From the NCBI GenBank assembly GCA_019359325.1, contig JAHHHN010000006.1:1-64000 (forward strand): a stretch of 64,000 nt of DNA, in the 5' to 3' direction. Position numbers and translations under genes: made by a program. Each line of letters opens with the position of its first letter. Position 1 is the first letter of the stretch. Source of the DNA: Mojavia pulchra JT2-VF2. GTDB taxonomy: Bacteria; Cyanobacteriota; Cyanobacteriia; Cyanobacteriales; Nostocaceae. The notes below the pieces were generated by a model. It saw only the letters and a program-made list of their open reading frames with translations, did not search any database and had not been told where the DNA came from. Shown here piece after piece: positions 1 through 9,109 of the stretch.

Positions 1-127
1 CTAGGAAAGCACAGGGAAACAATAGTATCCCTGACCAACCTACGAATACGAAGCGATCGCGCTTCAACCAGTCGTCTAGAACGTCAAACCACCCTCTACT
101 GGGGGCGCGTCCAACTGCGATGGTCAT
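1..127 (-). CDS. psbD: Photosystem II D2 protein, 5' end only (cut by window edge)
   Basis: The minus strand opens with ATG at 127-125 and reads [20 protein letters not shown], followed by the start of the first membrane helix ([16 protein letters not shown]). This is the N-terminus of the D2 reaction-centre protein, which binds the pigments and quinone of photosystem II in the thylakoid. About 42 of roughly 350 residues lie in the window. A Shine-Dalgarno GAGGA sits at 142-138, ten bases before the start. The gene diverges from ycf4, so its promoter must lie in 128-688. The plus-strand open frame over the same bases is a shadow. Identity is very secure because D2 is extremely conserved. Confidence 0.96.
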   Translation of the reverse strand, partial: MTIAVGRAPSRGWFDVLDDWLKRDRFVFVGWSGILLFPCAFL

Positions 128-688
128 CGAACTAAAATCCTCTTTTTTACTAAAATTGCAACAATTTTGAGGAATTAACGTTTTTTTTGACAATCCCAGT
201 AGCTTTGAAGCATCTGAGATTCTGAGAAATTACTACCTATTTAGCCAGAATTTCTCAGGGTTATGCCATTACCCGTACCATTGGCTAGTAATCTAGTTTG
301 TGGTAACTTAATGATTCTTAACTTATCACATCAGTTCGGTTTTTTGCCCGATTTAAACTAGTGAATCAGGTATTTAACACGAGGCCATTAAATACTATGA
401 ATATCAGAATTTTTACAATCTGACACAACTTTTCTCAGAAATCTAAACAATTGGGGCTGGGGATTAGGGACTGGGGACTGGGGACAAGAGGAGGGGGAGC
501 AGGGGAGACAAGGGAACAAGGGGAAAGAACTATGAATAACTCTTGCTCCTTGTCCTCTTCACCCAATGTCCAATGCCCAATGCCCAATGCCCAATGCCCA
601 ATACTCCATTCCCCAAAATGAACTTGCAAGACGTCCTGCTCAAATGGCAGACTTTAAAAGGGAATATCTCATGGGCCAAGGTAGTTCA
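128..688. promoter_or_regulatory. Divergent intergenic region between psbD and ycf4
   Basis: This 560-bp region separates the psbD start (minus) from the ycf4 start (plus) and must hold both promoters. The half nearest psbD is AT-rich. The ycf4 side carries a G-rich stretch with repeated GGGGACT units around 451-515 and heptamer repeats at 563-602. I could not place a -35/-10 pair with confidence. Confidence 0.6.
563..603. repeat. Tandem heptamer repeat CCAATGC (Nostoc-type short repeat)
   Basis: One CCAATGT unit, four CCAATGC units and a partial unit lie in direct tandem. Such short tandem repeats are characteristic of intergenic DNA in Nostoc and Anabaena. An in-frame ATG inside the repeat (566) artificially lengthens the ycf4 reading frame. 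Confidence 0.9.
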
Positions 689-1282
689 ATGACGGCATCA
701 ACAGTTAACACAGGCAACTCACCTAACGGTGATAGATCCGCTTCACAGGTCTTACATCAAAACGTTCTGGGTTCTCGCCGGTTCAGCAACTACTGGTGGG
801 CATCAGTCGTTACCTTGGGGGCTACAGGCTTTTTATTAGCAGGGATATCTAGTTACCTAAAAGTTAATTTACTCATAGTTACAGATCCTACACAACTGGT
901 CTTCGTCCCTCAAGGATTAGTTATGGGCTTATACGGTCTTGCTGGCTTGCTTTTAGCTCTATACCTGTGGTTAGTAATCTTATGGGATGTAGGAGGTGGC
1001 TATAACGAATTTAATCAAGAAACCGACACAATCAAAATTTTTCGCAAAGGCTTTCCTGGCAAAAATCGTCGGATTGAGATTGATGCCCAGATAAAAGACG
1101 TTCAATCTGTGCAAATATCACTCAAAGAAGGCCTCAACCCTCGTCGCGCGCTCTACCTACGCATTAAGGGCCGACGTGACCTTCTTTTAACAAGAGTAGG
1201 ACAACCTTTATCCTTAACAGAGTTGGAAACCCAAGGTGCAGAGTTAGCCCGCTTTTTAGGAGTACCTCTTGAAGGATTGTAA
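689..1282 (+). CDS. ycf4: Photosystem I assembly protein Ycf4
   Basis: Ycf4 is a thylakoid membrane factor that helps assemble photosystem I. From ATG 689 the protein has 197 residues, close to the usual 180-190. After about 25 variable residues come NYWWASVV and two hydrophobic segments, one around residues 35-60 (ending at LKVNLLIVTD) and one around 72-95. A soluble domain follows with the family pattern GYNEFN, IFRKGFPGKNRRI and LYLRIKGRRDLLLTR. The frame extends upstream to 566, but that part translates heptamer repeats, so the internal ATG is preferred. The next gene starts after a hairpin, which suggests a single-gene transcript. Confidence 0.95.
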   Translation: MTASTVNTGNSPNGDRSASQVLHQNVLGSRRFSNYWWASVVTLGATGFLLAGISSYLKVNLLIVTDPTQLVFVPQGLVMGLYGLAGLLLALYLWLVILWDVGGGYNEFNQETDTIKIFRKGFPGKNRRIEIDAQIKDVQSVQISLKEGLNPRRALYLRIKGRRDLLLTRVGQPLSLTELETQGAELARFLGVPLEGL

Positions 1283-1307
1283 AGAATTTTAAAATTTACA
1301 AAAAGTT

Positions 1308-1359
1308 AAGTCGGTTACTAGCGGGAGTAGCATCGCCTTACCAAGCTAGTAAACGACTT
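1308..1359. terminator. Long hairpin downstream of ycf4
   Basis: The arms 1308-1322 and 1345-1359 pair over 15 positions with one mismatch, around a 22-base loop. There is no clear U-tract, so it could be a terminator or an RNA-stabilising structure. It lies between ycf4 and the cyclophilin gene. Confidence 0.55.
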
Positions 1360-1453
1360 ACGGAAAATTTTGTAATCAGTAAATTCAAAATCTCATCCAA
1401 AATTTAAAACGGCACGAAACGATAAGATACTCTGGTTGAATCAGTAATTGGCA

Positions 1454-2245
1454 ATGCGGTTAAAACTTCCACAATTTTTGGTTGCTCTTTTGATTGTTGG
1501 TATGTTGATGTTGGGAGGATGTTCAACACAGCAAGATGGTTCTACAGCCTCTGCTCCAACCTCAACAGCTACCTCAACAGCAACTGAAACGAGCAATCAA
1601 AAAACCACTGAAGCAACGTCTGTATCACAAACTACTAGCGAGAGTATTCCAGGAATGAACGATTTACCACGGCTCGAAGGTAAGGCTACTGTGGTGATGA
1701 CGGTTAAAGGCTCGCCGATTACTATCGAAGTAGACGGCACTAATGCCCCAATTACAGCTGGCAACTTTGTAGATTTGGTTCAAAAGGGTGTGTATGATGG
1801 GTTGGTCTTCCATCGAGTTGTACGCGACCCCCAACCATTTGTAGTTCAAGGGGGCGATCCCCAAAGTAAAGACCCAAAAGTTCCAGCAAACAGGCTGGGG
1901 ACAGGTGGTTATATTGACCCAAAAACTGGGAATGAGCGTTATATACCTTTAGAAATAAAACCAAAAGGGTCAGATCAACCGATTTACGGGAAGACTATTA
2001 CTCAGCCACCTGTGTTGACTCATAAACTCGGTGCTGTAGCAATGGCCCGATCACAAATGCCGGATTCAGCTTCCTCTCAGTTTTACTTTGCTCTAGCAGA
2101 TTTGGGTTTCCTTGATGGAAACTATGCTGTATTTGGCAATGTCACTGAAGGCTTCGATGTAGTAAATAAAATTCAGCAAGGCGATCGCATTGACTCTGCT
2201 AAAGTCACCAAAGGTGCAGAAAATCTGAAAACCCCCGGTCAATAG
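1454..2245 (+). CDS. Cyclophilin-type peptidyl-prolyl cis-trans isomerase, lipoprotein
   Basis: The enzyme catalyses cis-trans isomerisation of prolyl bonds, probably in the periplasm or thylakoid lumen. The first 23 residues form a lipoprotein signal with lipobox LGGC (Cys23), so the protein is likely lipid-anchored. A Ser/Thr-rich linker (about 24-70) precedes the cyclophilin domain (about 75-262). Visible motifs include [15 protein letters not shown] with the catalytic-loop Arg, [25 protein letters not shown] and YAVFGNV. The ATG at 1454 is preferred to the TTG two codons upstream. The domain contains the acidic/basic insert common in cyanobacterial members. Confidence 0.93.
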   Translation: MRLKLPQFLVALLIVGMLMLGGCSTQQDGSTASAPTSTATSTATETSNQKTTEATSVSQTTSESIPGMNDLPRLEGKATVVMTVKGSPITIEVDGTNAPITAGNFVDLVQKGVYDGLVFHRVVRDPQPFVVQGGDPQSKDPKVPANRLGTGGYIDPKTGNERYIPLEIKPKGSDQPIYGKTITQPPVLTHKLGAVAMARSQMPDSASSQFYFALADLGFLDGNYAVFGNVTEGFDVVNKIQQGDRIDSAKVTKGAENLKTPGQ

Positions 2246-2260
2246 TCACAGATGAGGTAA

Positions 2261-2286
2261 TGGGTAATAGTTTTTTCTATTACCCA
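2261..2286. terminator. Perfect hairpin overlapping the annotated KAS start codon
   Basis: Ten-base arms 2261-2270 and 2277-2286 pair perfectly around six T residues. The last paired base is the A of the ATG at 2286. It may terminate the cyclophilin transcript. If the ATG is the real start, the hairpin would instead occlude it. Confidence 0.6.
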
Positions 2287-3497
2287 TGACCAATTTAAAA
2301 TGTCAAATTCCAAATCCAAAGTTGATTAAGGTTGTTGTTACTGGTATCGGTCTAGTTTCTGCTATAGGAGAAAGCTTAGAGAATAGCTGGCAACAGTTGA
2401 TAGCAGGTAAATCTGGAATTAAATTACATCAACCATTTCCAGAATCGAAACCATTTCCTTTAGGATTGATTGCTCAACAACCGACAGAATTGAAAATTCT
2501 CAATGAACTGGTTGTTACTGCTGCATTAAAAGATTCGGGGTTAGTATCACCTTTGTCTGAATGTGCCGTAGTTATAGGCTCAAGCCGTAGTTATCAAGCA
2601 TCCTGGGAAATGCTGGCGCGGCAAATGTACACAGAAGTAGCGGGACTTTTGCAGTCTTACTCTTTTGGGCAAAGTGTCTATTTAGAGAATTGGTTAGACA
2701 TCTTGCCTCATATGAACGCGATCGCAACTGCTAGACAAATCGGTGCATCTGGGATCGTTTTAGCACCAATGGCAGCTTGTGCTACTGGAATTTTGGCGAT
2801 CGCCCAAGCTACTGAGCTTGTGAAAACTGGACAATGTAAAAGAGCGATCGCAGGGGCTGTAGAAGCACCAATTACACCCTTAACTTTGGCAGGTTTTGAG
2901 CAGATGGGCGCTTTGGCAAAAACTGGCGCTTATCCCTTTGATTTGTACCGAGAAGGATTGGTTTTAGGAGAAGGTGGTGCAGTGTTTATCCTAGAATCAG
3001 CAGAATTGGCAAAGGAACGACAAGCAAAAATATATGGTGAAATTCTCGGTTTTGGTTTGCTTAACGACGCATATCATCCAAATGCTCCAGAACCTCAAGG
3101 TAAAAGTGCGATCGCGTCTATTAAGCAATGCTTAGAGCGTAGTTGTTTGACACCAGCAGAAATTGATTATATTCATGCTCATGGTACAGCGACACGGCTA
3201 AATGACAGTATTGAGAGCATGGTAATCAAGAGTTTATTTCCCCAAACAGTAGCAGTTAGTTCGGCTAAAGGAGCTACAGGCCACACTTTAGGAGCATCAG
3301 GAGCTTTAGGTGTAGCTTTTTCACTGTTGGCTTTGCAAAATAAAATTTTGCCGCCATGTGTAGGATTAAATCAGCCAGAGTTTGATTTAAATCTAGTGAC
3401 TCAAGCGCATCAACAAGAAATTCAGTACGCGCTTTGCTTCAGTTTTGGCTTTGGTGGACAGAATGCAGTAGTAGCCTTGGGTAATAAGCCTGATTAA
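2286..3497 (+). CDS. Beta-ketoacyl-ACP synthase (FabF/KAS II-like)
   Basis: This is a thiolase-fold condensing enzyme that elongates acyl chains on acyl carrier protein. The Cys-His-His triad is visible as MAACATG (Cys), HAHGTATRLND (His) and SAKGATGHTLGASGA (His). The C-terminal FSFGFGGQNAVV is also typical. At 403 residues it is of normal length. The start is uncertain. The ATG at 2286 adds 12 residues that look like translated intergenic repeat, whereas family members usually begin just before VVVTGIG, which fits the in-frame TTG at 2322. It could serve primary fatty acid synthesis or a specialised lipid, such as the heterocyst glycolipid pathway. No PKS genes lie beside it, so I do not assign a symbol. 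Confidence 0.88.
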   Translation: MTNLKCQIPNPKLIKVVVTGIGLVSAIGESLENSWQQLIAGKSGIKLHQPFPESKPFPLGLIAQQPTELKILNELVVTAALKDSGLVSPLSECAVVIGSSRSYQASWEMLARQMYTEVAGLLQSYSFGQSVYLENWLDILPHMNAIATARQIGASGIVLAPMAACATGILAIAQATELVKTGQCKRAIAGAVEAPITPLTLAGFEQMGALAKTGAYPFDLYREGLVLGEGGAVFILESAELAKERQAKIYGEILGFGLLNDAYHPNAPEPQGKSAIASIKQCLERSCLTPAEIDYIHAHGTATRLNDSIESMVIKSLFPQTVAVSSAKGATGHTLGASGALGVAFSLLALQNKILPPCVGLNQPEFDLNLVTQAHQQEIQYALCFSFGFGGQNAVVALGNKPD

Positions 3498-3823
3498 ACA
3501 AACAATTAAATTCAGATTTGATGCAAAAAGTCAAGTTTTATAATGATTTTTTGAGATTATAAATATCTGCTGTAATCTACGAAACTGTTGAGGCTAATGA
3601 AAACATCTATACCTGGTTACTGGGAACAATATCAGTACATTTTCGACTGATATTACAGGGTGTCGACTATCTCCAGGTAATACGATATTTTAGTTTCCCA
3701 GAATGATGCAGTACTTTTACTACAGCACATTGATTACCCTAAGTGATTGTTATCACAATTTTGGTTCATCAATAACTAAGGTACTTCTAATAGTTAGGTA
3801 ACTAGTCAAAAGGGCATTTAGGC
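3498..3823. other. Intergenic region with a weak hairpin
   Basis: There is no coding potential in this 326-bp stretch. The arms 3630-3637 and 3647-3654 (ATATCAGT/ACTGATAT) form a small AT-rich hairpin. The promoter of the DUF928 gene is probably here but could not be placed. Confidence 0.5.
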
Positions 3824-4678
3824 ATGAAATGGATAAAGCAGTCTCTATGTTTCGTAGCCTTTTCTATACCATTATCAGTGGAACTTGCTACGATCGCTGG
3901 ACTACCAATGCGGGCACAAGCCCAGGTTGACCCAGCATCACTAAGCCAACCACAACAGAGTTGGCTGATCAGCCAGGGATTTAAACCACCAAAGCGGGGG
4001 GAAACGCCAGCCAGCGCAGGTGGGGCCAGCCGCCAATTTACACCTCCAAAGCGGGGATTACCACCAGCCAGCGCCGGTGGTGCAACCCGTGGCTCCTCCT
4101 CTTGTGTCCAAAAGAATCAGTTATTAACTCCTTTAATGCCAAAAGAAAAGTTAGGGCTAACCTTTTCGGAGCGCCCCACATTTTTTTGGTATGTGCCTCA
4201 AACTACAGTTAAAACAGCTCAGTTTGTAATCATGGCTGAGTCCAATAAGAATGATGTAAATGATGATGTAATTTATGAAACGACTTTAACCCTTCCCACT
4301 AAACCTGGGATCATGAAAATCAGTCTTCCTGCCAGTGCGCCTCCTTTAAAAATCGGCAAACGCTACCACTGGTATATGACATTAATTTGTGATGAGCAAA
4401 ATCCCAGCAGAAATCCTAATATAGAAGGGTGGGTTGAACGCACACAACCAGAAGCAACGCTATCGAAAGCATTAGCACAAGCAGACTTGCGGAAACGTCT
4501 AGCCTTATACGCAGAATCAGGTGTTTGGCATGAAGCACTCAGTAGTTATATTGAGTTACGTTGTTCTGAACCGAATAGTTTGTCACTCAAAGCTGACTGG
4601 ACAAGATTCTTACAGTCAGTTGGCTTAAGTCAGTTCGCAGGCGAACCAATACTTGACTGTTGCACAAGCAGTAAATGA
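3824..4678 (+). CDS. DUF928 domain exported protein
   Basis: The function of DUF928 is unknown; the family is largely cyanobacterial. The protein begins with a signal peptide (about residues 1-33, ending AQAQ), so it is exported. Residues about 54-89 contain two copies of an 18-residue PPKRG...PASAGGA(S/T)R unit. The DUF928 core follows (about 95-240), with LTPLMP, LGLTFSERPTFFWYVPQ, TLTLPTKPGI and GKRYHWYMTLICDEQNP. The C-terminal helices are typical. In cyanobacteria such proteins often lie near CHASE2/cyclase, TPR and CHAT genes, as here. The 284-residue length is ordinary. Confidence 0.88.
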   Translation: MKWIKQSLCFVAFSIPLSVELATIAGLPMRAQAQVDPASLSQPQQSWLISQGFKPPKRGETPASAGGASRQFTPPKRGLPPASAGGATRGSSSCVQKNQLLTPLMPKEKLGLTFSERPTFFWYVPQTTVKTAQFVIMAESNKNDVNDDVIYETTLTLPTKPGIMKISLPASAPPLKIGKRYHWYMTLICDEQNPSRNPNIEGWVERTQPEATLSKALAQADLRKRLALYAESGVWHEALSSYIELRCSEPNSLSLKADWTRFLQSVGLSQFAGEPILDCCTSSK

Positions 4679-5269
4679 TTATTAACACAGTGCTAAAGAG
4701 CCAGCACTCATAGCGTAGGCGCAGGCTAGCGGCTTGTCGCTAAACAATCGCAACTTCAAGACATTAGCACCGTGGTGAGCCAGCGCTGTGGAGAAAACTG
4801 CCTTGCGCGGGTTCTCCGCGTTTTTGCATCAGGGAGGTTATCCCGATTTAGGCAAGTAAAAGAGTTAATACCGCAATTTGCACTGAGTGTAATACATCTA
4901 TAAATTCAGGAATCATAGATGCACGCTGATAAACACAAATAAATCTTGAAAATGACTGTCCATTAAGCCACCTCATGCGGAGATTTACTGCATTTCTACA
5001 AGAAGTGTGTAATAAGCTTTGCAAAGGAAGAACAAAGAAAATAAAACAATTACTGGCTCTAGCTTACTTTTGATGCAAAATAGTTTTCAAAAGTATTGGA
5101 CTATTTTTGTTTAAATATTTAAATTGCAATAACATTATTAACTCTCCAAAATTAGGCTGAAAACCTAATCCTGGTTTATAAATAGCATTAAAAGATTCGG
5201 TAGCAACCAATTTCTTAATTCTTCGTTATTGACTAATTACTCAGAACTCGTAACTCAGGACTTAATACT
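4679..5269. other. Intergenic region with degenerate cyanobacterial repeats
   Basis: No gene is visible. Near 4710-4745 is a fragment of the AGCGTAGGCG-type dispersed repeat seen in many cyanobacterial genomes, followed by another GC-rich remnant near 4770-4830. The rest is AT-rich. The CHASE2 cyclase promoter should lie toward the right end. Confidence 0.5.
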
Positions 5270-7534
5270 ATGCGGGCGAAGCTGAAACAGCAAATATGGC
5301 AATGGCGTGGAGTTTTGCTAGCAGTGCCCAATGTGACAGCTCTTGTAATTGCGCTACGGTTTACTGGATTACTACAACTATTGGAGTTGGCAGCGCTAGA
5401 TCAGTTTTTTCTTTTACGTCCACGAGAATCAATTGATGAGCGCATTGTGATAGTTGAGGTCAACGAGCCAGACATTCGCAAGCTGAATCAGTGGCCGATA
5501 TCTGATGGTGTACTTGCCAAAATCTTAGAGAATTTAAAGCAGCAACAACCAAGAGCGATTGGTCTTGACATTTATCGAGACTTACCTGTGAATCCTGGTC
5601 ATCAAGACTTGGTGAAGGTATTTAAGACTACGCCAAACTTGATTGGAGTCCAAAAAGTATCTCATAAATCTGATAGTTTTCCAGTAGAGCCAGCTCCAGA
5701 ACTAAAGCAACGCAATCAAATTGGAGCGAATGATTTACCACTAGACGGAGATGGCAAAATTCGTCGAGGTTTGCTGTACGCAGGTTTGAAGGATGGCAAC
5801 TCCCTCGAAAGCTTCGGGTTGAAATTAGCATTATTGTACTTAAAAGCAGAGGGCATTACTGAAAAACCAGCAGCAACGAATCCGAACTTCTTGCAATTAG
5901 GTAAGGGGATTTTTCCGACTTTTGAAGCTAATGATGGTGGTTACATCGGGGCAGATGCAAGCAGCTACCAAGTGCTATTGAACTACCGAGGCCCAATTAA
6001 TCGGTTCCCAAAATTGTCTATCAATGATGTTTTAGAGAACCGCATCTCACCAGGCTTGATGCAGGGAAAGATAGTTTTAATTGGTTCAACCGCTGAGAGT
6101 TTGAAGGATCTGTTTTGGACACCTTACAGCAGTAATCTGTTCAATGCTCCTGAACGAATGGCTGGTGTAGCAATTCATGCCAATTTGATTAGTCAAATTT
6201 TGAGTTCAGCTTTGGAGGGTCGCCCACAGATTAAGCCTTTACCAGAACCAATAGAGTGGTTGTGGATTTTATTCTGGTCAATTGTGGGTGCTACTTTGTG
6301 TTGGCAACAGCGACATAGTAGTAGTGACAAACGAAAATTGTCTTTAATTGCTAATAGTACAGGCGGTATTTTTGTGGCAGGCGGGTGTTTAGTGGGCACG
6401 AGTTATGTAGCATTTCTTTGTGCTTGGTGGTTTCCTGTAGTGCCACCACTTCTAGCTTTAACAGGATCTGCGATCGCCGTTACCCAGTATATTGCCCGTA
6501 GTGCTGCCGAAATGCGTCGCACCTTTGGTCGCTATGTGACAGATGAAGTGGTTGCCAATCTACTAGAAACTCCTTCAGGTCTGAAACTAGGCGGAGAACG
6601 CAAAAAAGTCACAGTTCTTATGTCTGATTTAAGGGGATTTTCCGCCGTATCAGAAAGATTAGCACCAGAACAAGTGGTAGCAATCCTTAATGTTTATCTG
6701 GGAGCTATGGCAGATGTCATTAATCAGTACAACGGTACGATTAATGAGTTTATTGGCGATGGCATCTTTGTGATGTTTGGTGCGCCTGTGAGCCGTGAAG
6801 ATGATTCTCAAAGAGCGATCGCCTGCGCTATTGCGATGCAGTTGGCAATGAAACCTGTAAATGAGCATAATCAGCAAATGAATTTACCAACTCTCGAAAT
6901 GGGGATTGGTATTCATACAGGCGAGGTTGTAGCCGGAAATGTCGGCTCGCAAAAACGTGCTAAATATTCAGTTGTTGGCAGCCATGTTAACCTAACTGCT
7001 CGCATTGAATCCTATACAGTGGGTGGTCAAATTTTGATTTCTGAGGAAACCTTGAAAGACGCCAACATTGACCTCAGAATCAATGGAGAATTACGGGTAG
7101 AACCTAAGGGTATAAAAGCTCCAATTACTATCTATGATATTGGTGGTATTGGCGGTAATTATAATCTTTTATTGCCTAAAGATGATGATATAATGATGAG
7201 TTTGAGCCAAGAAATACCGCTAGAATATACTATTTTGGAAGGTAAACATGCAGTAGGAACTGTATTTTTGGGTAAACTTGTTTGTTTATCAGAAAATGGA
7301 GGACAATTACAATCAGACCATTCACTCGAACCTTTAACTAATATCAAAATCAAGCTATTAAATGCACCAGAAATTACTCCTGGAGATGGCGATCTTTACG
7401 CCAAAGTGATCAAAAAATCTACTGTGGATAAACATCATTTTCTAATTCGTTTTACAGCAGTTCCGCCAAAGGTAACTCAAATACTCGATACATTCCGCCA
7501 GCATGGATGTAATATTGATAGTTTTCAAGGTTGA
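5270..7534 (+). CDS. CHASE2 domain class III adenylate/guanylate cyclase
   Basis: This is a membrane receptor cyclase that makes a cyclic nucleotide in response to an extracytoplasmic signal. An N-terminal hydrophobic segment (about 15-40) and a CHASE2 sensor (about 40-320, with IVIVEVNEPDI, RAIGLDIYRDLP, GKIVLIG) are followed by three membrane segments (about 328-406). The class III cyclase domain (about 420-620) has metal Asp in MSDLRGFS (Asp453) and FIGDGIF (Asp497). It also has the transition-state Asn574/Arg578 pair in VNLTARIES. Ser571 occupies the position often held by the purine-selecting Asp or Thr, so substrate choice is unclear. About 130 further residues after the cyclase domain are unassigned. 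Adenylate cyclase is the more likely activity in Nostoc. Confidence 0.9.
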   Translation: MRAKLKQQIWQWRGVLLAVPNVTALVIALRFTGLLQLLELAALDQFFLLRPRESIDERIVIVEVNEPDIRKLNQWPISDGVLAKILENLKQQQPRAIGLDIYRDLPVNPGHQDLVKVFKTTPNLIGVQKVSHKSDSFPVEPAPELKQRNQIGANDLPLDGDGKIRRGLLYAGLKDGNSLESFGLKLALLYLKAEGITEKPAATNPNFLQLGKGIFPTFEANDGGYIGADASSYQVLLNYRGPINRFPKLSINDVLENRISPGLMQGKIVLIGSTAESLKDLFWTPYSSNLFNAPERMAGVAIHANLISQILSSALEGRPQIKPLPEPIEWLWILFWSIVGATLCWQQRHSSSDKRKLSLIANSTGGIFVAGGCLVGTSYVAFLCAWWFPVVPPLLALTGSAIAVTQYIARSAAEMRRTFGRYVTDEVVANLLETPSGLKLGGERKKVTVLMSDLRGFSAVSERLAPEQVVAILNVYLGAMADVINQYNGTINEFIGDGIFVMFGAPVSREDDSQRAIACAIAMQLAMKPVNEHNQQMNLPTLEMGIGIHTGEVVAGNVGSQKRAKYSVVGSHVNLTARIESYTVGGQILISEETLKDANIDLRINGELRVEPKGIKAPITIYDIGGIGGNYNLLLPKDDDIMMSLSQEIPLEYTILEGKHAVGTVFLGKLVCLSENGGQLQSDHSLEPLTNIKIKLLNAPEITPGDGDLYAKVIKKSTVDKHHFLIRFTAVPPKVTQILDTFRQHGCNIDSFQG

Positions 7535-7834
7535 AATTTTTTTAGGAAAAACTGTATAGCTTTATATAATCTAGGGCAAATGCATCTAAATTACTCTTGA
7601 CTACAACCAGGATTAATAATCAACGCTTATAATTAGTATTTCTCACTTGGTTTAATTTCCAAAACTCAAAGCGAGTGTCTAAACCTTGAGTAATAAACAT
7701 CGATTAATGAGAGTACTTTAGATTATTTTGAGAATATACTGTTCTTGTTGACATGATGCGGTTGTCCTGGTGAAAGGTGCAACCTGTGAACGTTAGCCCT
7801 ACTTTAACTGCAAATCTTTTTGGATTATATAATT
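7535..7834. other. Intergenic region without recognisable features
   Basis: This 300-bp AT-rich stretch lies between the cyclase and the TPR gene. I see no gene and no strong hairpin in it. Confidence 0.5.
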
Positions 7835-8497
7835 ATGAAATTTGCTTTCTCTAAATATTCTTTATTAGCTTATGGATCATCTATTTTGCTACTAGGTTTT
7901 TTGCTATCATTAGTTGCACAAATACCAGCTTCTAATGCCTCTACTGAGTGCCAAACTCCTATGCCACAACGCCTTAATACAATAGACGACTTCATAAGCA
8001 TGGGACACTTTCAAGAAGACTGCCAAAAAGACTCACTTGCTGCTGTTTCTTCTTTCACGCAGGCAATTCGGCTAAATTCTAAAGCTGAGAAACCCTATTA
8101 TAATCGTGCCAATGCTTACTATGCACTTGGGAATTATCAAGCAGCAGTGGCAGACTATACTGAAGTAATTAGGCAAAATACAGGTAAGTTTGGTTATAGT
8201 AGTGCTGCATACTGGAACAGGGCTAGGGCTTATCAACAGTTAGGCGAAAAACAGAAAGCGATTTCAGATTTAACTCAATTAATTGGTGGTAGTAGTCTCA
8301 ATGCTGACGAGTACTTATTAAGAGGTAATCTTTACAAGGATTTAGGGAATAAAGAAAGTGCGACGGCAGATTACAAAGCAGCAGAAAAACTTTTACAGCA
8401 ATATTTAAATGGAAATTTCGGAACTGGCATGATGGATGCTAGATATCAAGAGATGTTAGAGAAAGTCAGAAATGAATTATCTCAACTAACTTCTTAA
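7835..8497 (+). CDS. Exported tetratricopeptide repeat protein
   Basis: The first 32 residues or so are a signal peptide or membrane anchor (basic start, long hydrophobic core), so the protein acts outside the cytoplasm. Residues about 60-200 contain three or four TPR units, for example PYYNRANAYYALGNYQAAVADY, AYWNRARAYQQLGEKQKAISDL and YLLRGNLYKDLGNKESATADY. TPRs form protein-binding scaffolds; no enzymatic domain is present. The ATG at 7835 is chosen over the in-frame TTG at 7820. The gene precedes a CHAT remnant and a TPR-CHAT gene and may act with them, which is inference. Confidence 0.82.
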   Translation: MKFAFSKYSLLAYGSSILLLGFLLSLVAQIPASNASTECQTPMPQRLNTIDDFISMGHFQEDCQKDSLAAVSSFTQAIRLNSKAEKPYYNRANAYYALGNYQAAVADYTEVIRQNTGKFGYSSAAYWNRARAYQQLGEKQKAISDLTQLIGGSSLNADEYLLRGNLYKDLGNKESATADYKAAEKLLQQYLNGNFGTGMMDARYQEMLEKVRNELSQLTS

Positions 8498-8660
8498 CTA
8501 AAATAGGCTATCGGGTGTGTGGTCAGGGCAAAGGAGTATGTCAATAAAAGAAGTCTATTTTCAATAGACCTGTCCGAAATAATGTATTAAATCCTGCTGG
8601 CTGCTAAAGATTAAGGCATAGATGCTCTGCGGCTTGCCCTAGGCAAGCACAAAGTATGGC

Positions 8661-8911
8661 ATCAAAAAAGAAGGATTGGTTGGTTTGACAAGAGGGTTTA
8701 TGTATGCAGGTAGCCCCAGAGCGATACTAAGTTTGTGGAGTGTGGATGATGAGGCTACTTCGGAACTGATGAAGAAGTTTTATAGCTTTATGTTGCAAGA
8801 TGCTTTAAACCAGCAGCGGCGCTGCGAGCAAACTCGAAATGTGGTGCAAACCCAACTATCAATCACCCTATTTCTGGGCTGCTTTCACTCTTCAAGGCGA
8901 GTCTAAGCAAG
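8661..8911 (+). pseudogene. Degraded 3' fragment of a CHAT-domain gene
   Basis: Translation gives [20 protein letters not shown] and then [14 protein letters not shown], closely matching residues near the C-terminus of the intact TPR-CHAT protein encoded at 9110-12685. Against that gene, one base is missing near 8815 and four near 8830. The end ([12 protein letters not shown]-like) is therefore read in another frame. Only about 80 codons remain and the catalytic His/Cys part is absent. It is a relic of a second CHAT gene or of a partial duplication of the downstream gene. Confidence 0.85.
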
Positions 8912-9109
8912 GTGGTCTAGAATTGGACAATATGTATAATTAGCTGCTTGCAAAAGTCAATTTTTTGAAACAACCACAGATAAACACCGATAAATATATA
9001 AGTGTATCTGTCATTCCAAATAATAAGTTAGGATTTTTGCAAAATGTATAGGAAACGCGATTTTTCGCTCAAAAATATAGTTATAACGAAAACAAGGAAG
9101 TGCGACTTG

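Noticed and set aside
1-135. Open plus-strand frame at the left edge
   Set aside because: The minus strand encodes the strongly conserved N-terminus of D2, so the plus frame is a shadow.
435-629. Minus-strand ORF of 64 codons
   Set aside because: It translates G-rich and CCAATGC repeats and has no family features.
566-688. N-terminal extension of Ycf4 from ATG 566
   Set aside because: It translates tandem repeats; ATG 689 gives the usual protein length.
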